In this document: piece after piece, positions 62,807 through 64,000 of the stretch
Position numbering within the stretch: position 1 is the first letter of the stretch
Layout of the letters: each line of letters opens with the position of its first letter
Origin: Terrisporobacter petrolearius
GTDB taxonomy: Bacteria > Bacillota > Clostridia > Peptostreptococcales > Peptostreptococcaceae
DNA length: 64,000 nt
Assembly: GCF_032598785.1 (NCBI RefSeq)
Contig: NZ_CP102984.1
Direction: 5' to 3' (one strand)
Program-made: the position numbers and the translations under genes
The notes under the pieces: generated by a model
Told to the model about the DNA's origin: nothing
Seen by the model: only the letters and a program-made list of their open reading frames with translations
Database searches by the model: none

Positions 62807-63025
62807 ATGGCTAAGGTTACAAAACCTGTTACTGATGTAGGCAAGGAAGTTATAAACGGAGTAGGAAACGTGGCAAAAGAAACTATAAATACAGGTGTAA
62901 ATGTGGGCAAAGATGTAATTAATGGAGTAGGGAATGTGGCAAAAGAAACTATAAATACTGGCGTAAATGTAGGAAAAGCTGTTAAAGATAATGTTAAAGA
63001 TGCAAAAAATAATATAAAAAAATAA
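62807..63025 (+). CDS. small protein with two 22-residue tandem repeats
   Basis: 72 residues. The core consists of two near-identical 22-residue units, VGKEVINGVGNVAKETINTG-VN and VGKDVINGVGNVAKETINTG-VN, and the start of a third (VGKAVKDN), then a Lys/Asn tail. It resembles amphipathic 11-mer-type helices of LEA or apolipoprotein-like stress proteins. ATG 62807 is chosen (AGGAG 10 nt upstream); ATG 62798 overlaps the ribosome site. Function unknown, perhaps membrane-surface or desiccation related. Confidence 0.7.
   Translation: MAKVTKPVTDVGKEVINGVGNVAKETINTGVNVGKDVINGVGNVAKETINTGVNVGKAVKDNVKDAKNNIKK
62837..62968 (+). repeat. two 66-bp tandem repeats
   Basis: 62837-62902 and 62903-62968 encode the same 22 residues except Glu/Asp at position 4. 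Differences are mostly at third codon positions, so the repeat is under protein-level constraint rather than freshly duplicated. Confidence 0.85.
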
Positions 63026-63050
63026 GGTGCTAAATGCACCTTATTTTTTT
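63016..63050. terminator. bidirectional terminator
   Basis: Stem AAAAAAATAAGGTGC / GCACCTTATTTTTTT with a 5-nt loop between convergent genes. Confidence 0.9.
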
Positions 63051-63600
63051 AAGTATTCTTCACCATTAATCTTTAAAGAAGATGGCGAATAGTTTTTTAG
63101 TATCATATCGAAATTTATATCACCTTTGTCTGGAACATTAAAATATCCTCTAGCAAAGACTAAGTTGCCATTTTTATGAAGTTGATCAACATTAACCTTA
63201 TATTTGACTCCTAGAGTGCTTTGTATGGACTCTTTTACAATAGAAGAGTATGTTGATACATCAGAATTTGATAAGTTTTGAGTTTCAACCTTAAAATTAT
63301 GACCATCTGATTGAATATAGGAAGGATTATAGAATTTTTGCCATAAATACATACCAACTAATACACTTGATGCTATTATGAAAATTCCAAGGATTTTTTT
63401 CTAAATTTAAATATTTTAGAATTAAAGACTTTTCGCTTTTTAGATTCAAGGGCTTTCAATTTCTTGTGTTCTTGATATCCAATTACTTTGTGATTTTTAC
63501 TAAGCTTACTAATATGCAGTTTAGAGATCTTGTTTTTGCCTTCATATTCAGTCTTTTTTTCAATGAATTTTATTGTATTATCCACATTAGCTTGTTTCAT
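63041..63600 (-). pseudogene. single-pass membrane protein, frame-broken at an A7 run
   Basis: Two minus-strand frames join into about 186 residues. The first (63600-63376) encodes a basic cytoplasmic part (MKQANVDNTIKFIEKK...FKFRKK) and then stops. One extra A in the A7 run (63400-63394) would continue into ILGIFIIASSVLVGMYLW, a membrane helix, and an extracellular domain ending EEYLKK. GGGGGAGGGGC precedes ATG 63600. It may be a real 1-bp deletion, a sequencing error or slippage. Function unknown. Confidence 0.65.
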
Positions 63601-63794
63601 TGCCCCTCCCCCTTTTTATATTCCCTTTAACATAATAATACTATATGATAATTGAAAAAAACAAGGAACATGGCTAATTATTATGTAAAAAAAAGTATAT
63701 CTATAATAAAAAAATAATACGAAAAAATGTTTGGATATTTATTACAGTGACATATGTTGTGTAAATGATTTTTTATAGGATTTTAAACTAAAAA

Positions 63795-64000
63795 TTAGTC
63801 TCTTATTTCTTTTTTAGAAACACTTGTTTTAACAGATACAGATGGTATTTTTCCTAATTTACCTGTTAAATTATTAATTGTATCCATATCACCTACAACA
63901 GTAACAGCTATAACGGACACTCCTTCATCATCAAAAGGAATACCCATTCTTCCTTTAATAATTCCTTTAAATCCACCTAAAATTTTGTTAAACTCTTGTT
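63795..64000 (-). CDS. TM1266-type iron-only hydrogenase system regulator, C-terminal part
   Basis: The last 67 codons of a minus-strand gene entering from the right edge. GRMGIPFDDEGVSVIAVTVV and LTGKLGKIPSVSVKTSVSK match the small ACT-like proteins annotated as iron-only hydrogenase system putative regulators, which neighbour HydE/F/G maturation genes. About 15-20 N-terminal residues should lie outside the window. Family call from memory of the motif; moderate certainty. Confidence 0.72.
   Translation of the reverse strand, partial: QEFNKILGGFKGIIKGRMGIPFDDEGVSVIAVTVVGDMDTINNLTGKLGKIPSVSVKTSVSKKEIRD

Noticed and set aside
62837..62968. CRISPR-like direct repeats
   Set aside because: Only two contiguous 66-bp units without spacers, both inside a coding frame.

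Overview
The window comes from a low-GC, spore-forming Firmicute. The closest fit is the Peptostreptococcaceae (a Paeniclostridium/Paraclostridium/Clostridioides-like genome). The main reason is a cspBA fusion (active CspB protease joined to a CspA pseudoprotease) followed by a cspC pseudoprotease gene, an arrangement known from Clostridioides difficile. AT-rich intergenic DNA, strong AGGAGG ribosome sites, a T-box upstream of asnS, a SpoVB-like flippase and a hydrogenase-regulator fragment agree. The species cannot be fixed from the sequence alone.

Layout. 1-6.5 kb: 3' end of a lipoate-protein ligase, an aldo/keto reductase, a GNAT acetyltransferase, an OPT oligopeptide transporter coupled to a PqqD-like protein, and topoisomerase III. 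6.6-11.5 kb: a PRD/PTS-type regulator and the fructose genes fruK-fruA. 11.7-19.6 kb: an amino-sugar block with a GntR regulator and a diacetylchitobiose-type operon (EIIB, EIIC, GH4 glycosidase, YdjC deacetylase, EIIA), facing a nagR-nagA-nagB operon. Imported disaccharide phosphate would be deacetylated, cleaved and fed through NagA/NagB into fructose-6-phosphate. 19.7-22.6 kb: an FAD/Rieske oxidoreductase and a membrane-anchored PrsA-like foldase. 22.6-25.7 kb: a decayed IS3-family element that appears to contain a nested IS110-family element with a structured left end (candidate bridge RNA). 25.8-30.5 kb: a cupin, a DUF6398/TPR-like protein, a PfoR-type EIIC membrane protein and a BIG2 surface protein.

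30.6-44.4 kb is the centrepiece: cspBA, cspC, a DUF3787 protein, T-box and asnS, then an expanded array of csp-like pseudoprotease genes. Two are 698-residue genes that keep a CspB-type jelly-roll and a whole CspA-like pseudoprotease but have lost the CspB protease core. One is an intact second cspC-like gene and one is a decayed cspC-like remnant. A stray copy of the asnS 3' end between the repeats shows that the array grew by tandem duplication. In C. difficile, CspC and CspA take part in sensing bile-salt germinants and co-germinants, so this array may be an enlarged germinant-sensing repertoire fed by a single active CspB. Four of the csp genes seem to start at ATA or ATT codons.

44.5-64 kb: patatin-like and metallo-beta-lactamase-fold hydrolases, two zinc-ribbon proteins, an alpha/beta hydrolase, an intact IS256-family element, spoVB-like, a sigma factor with a DUF6241 membrane partner, moaC, a ProX-type editing protein, an internally deleted alaX, an XRE/ImmA-like regulator, a nitrilase, an MsrAB whose MsrB half lacks its catalytic Cys, two secreted SH3-3D proteins, a 22-residue-repeat protein and several frame-broken genes. 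No tRNA, rRNA or CRISPR array was seen.
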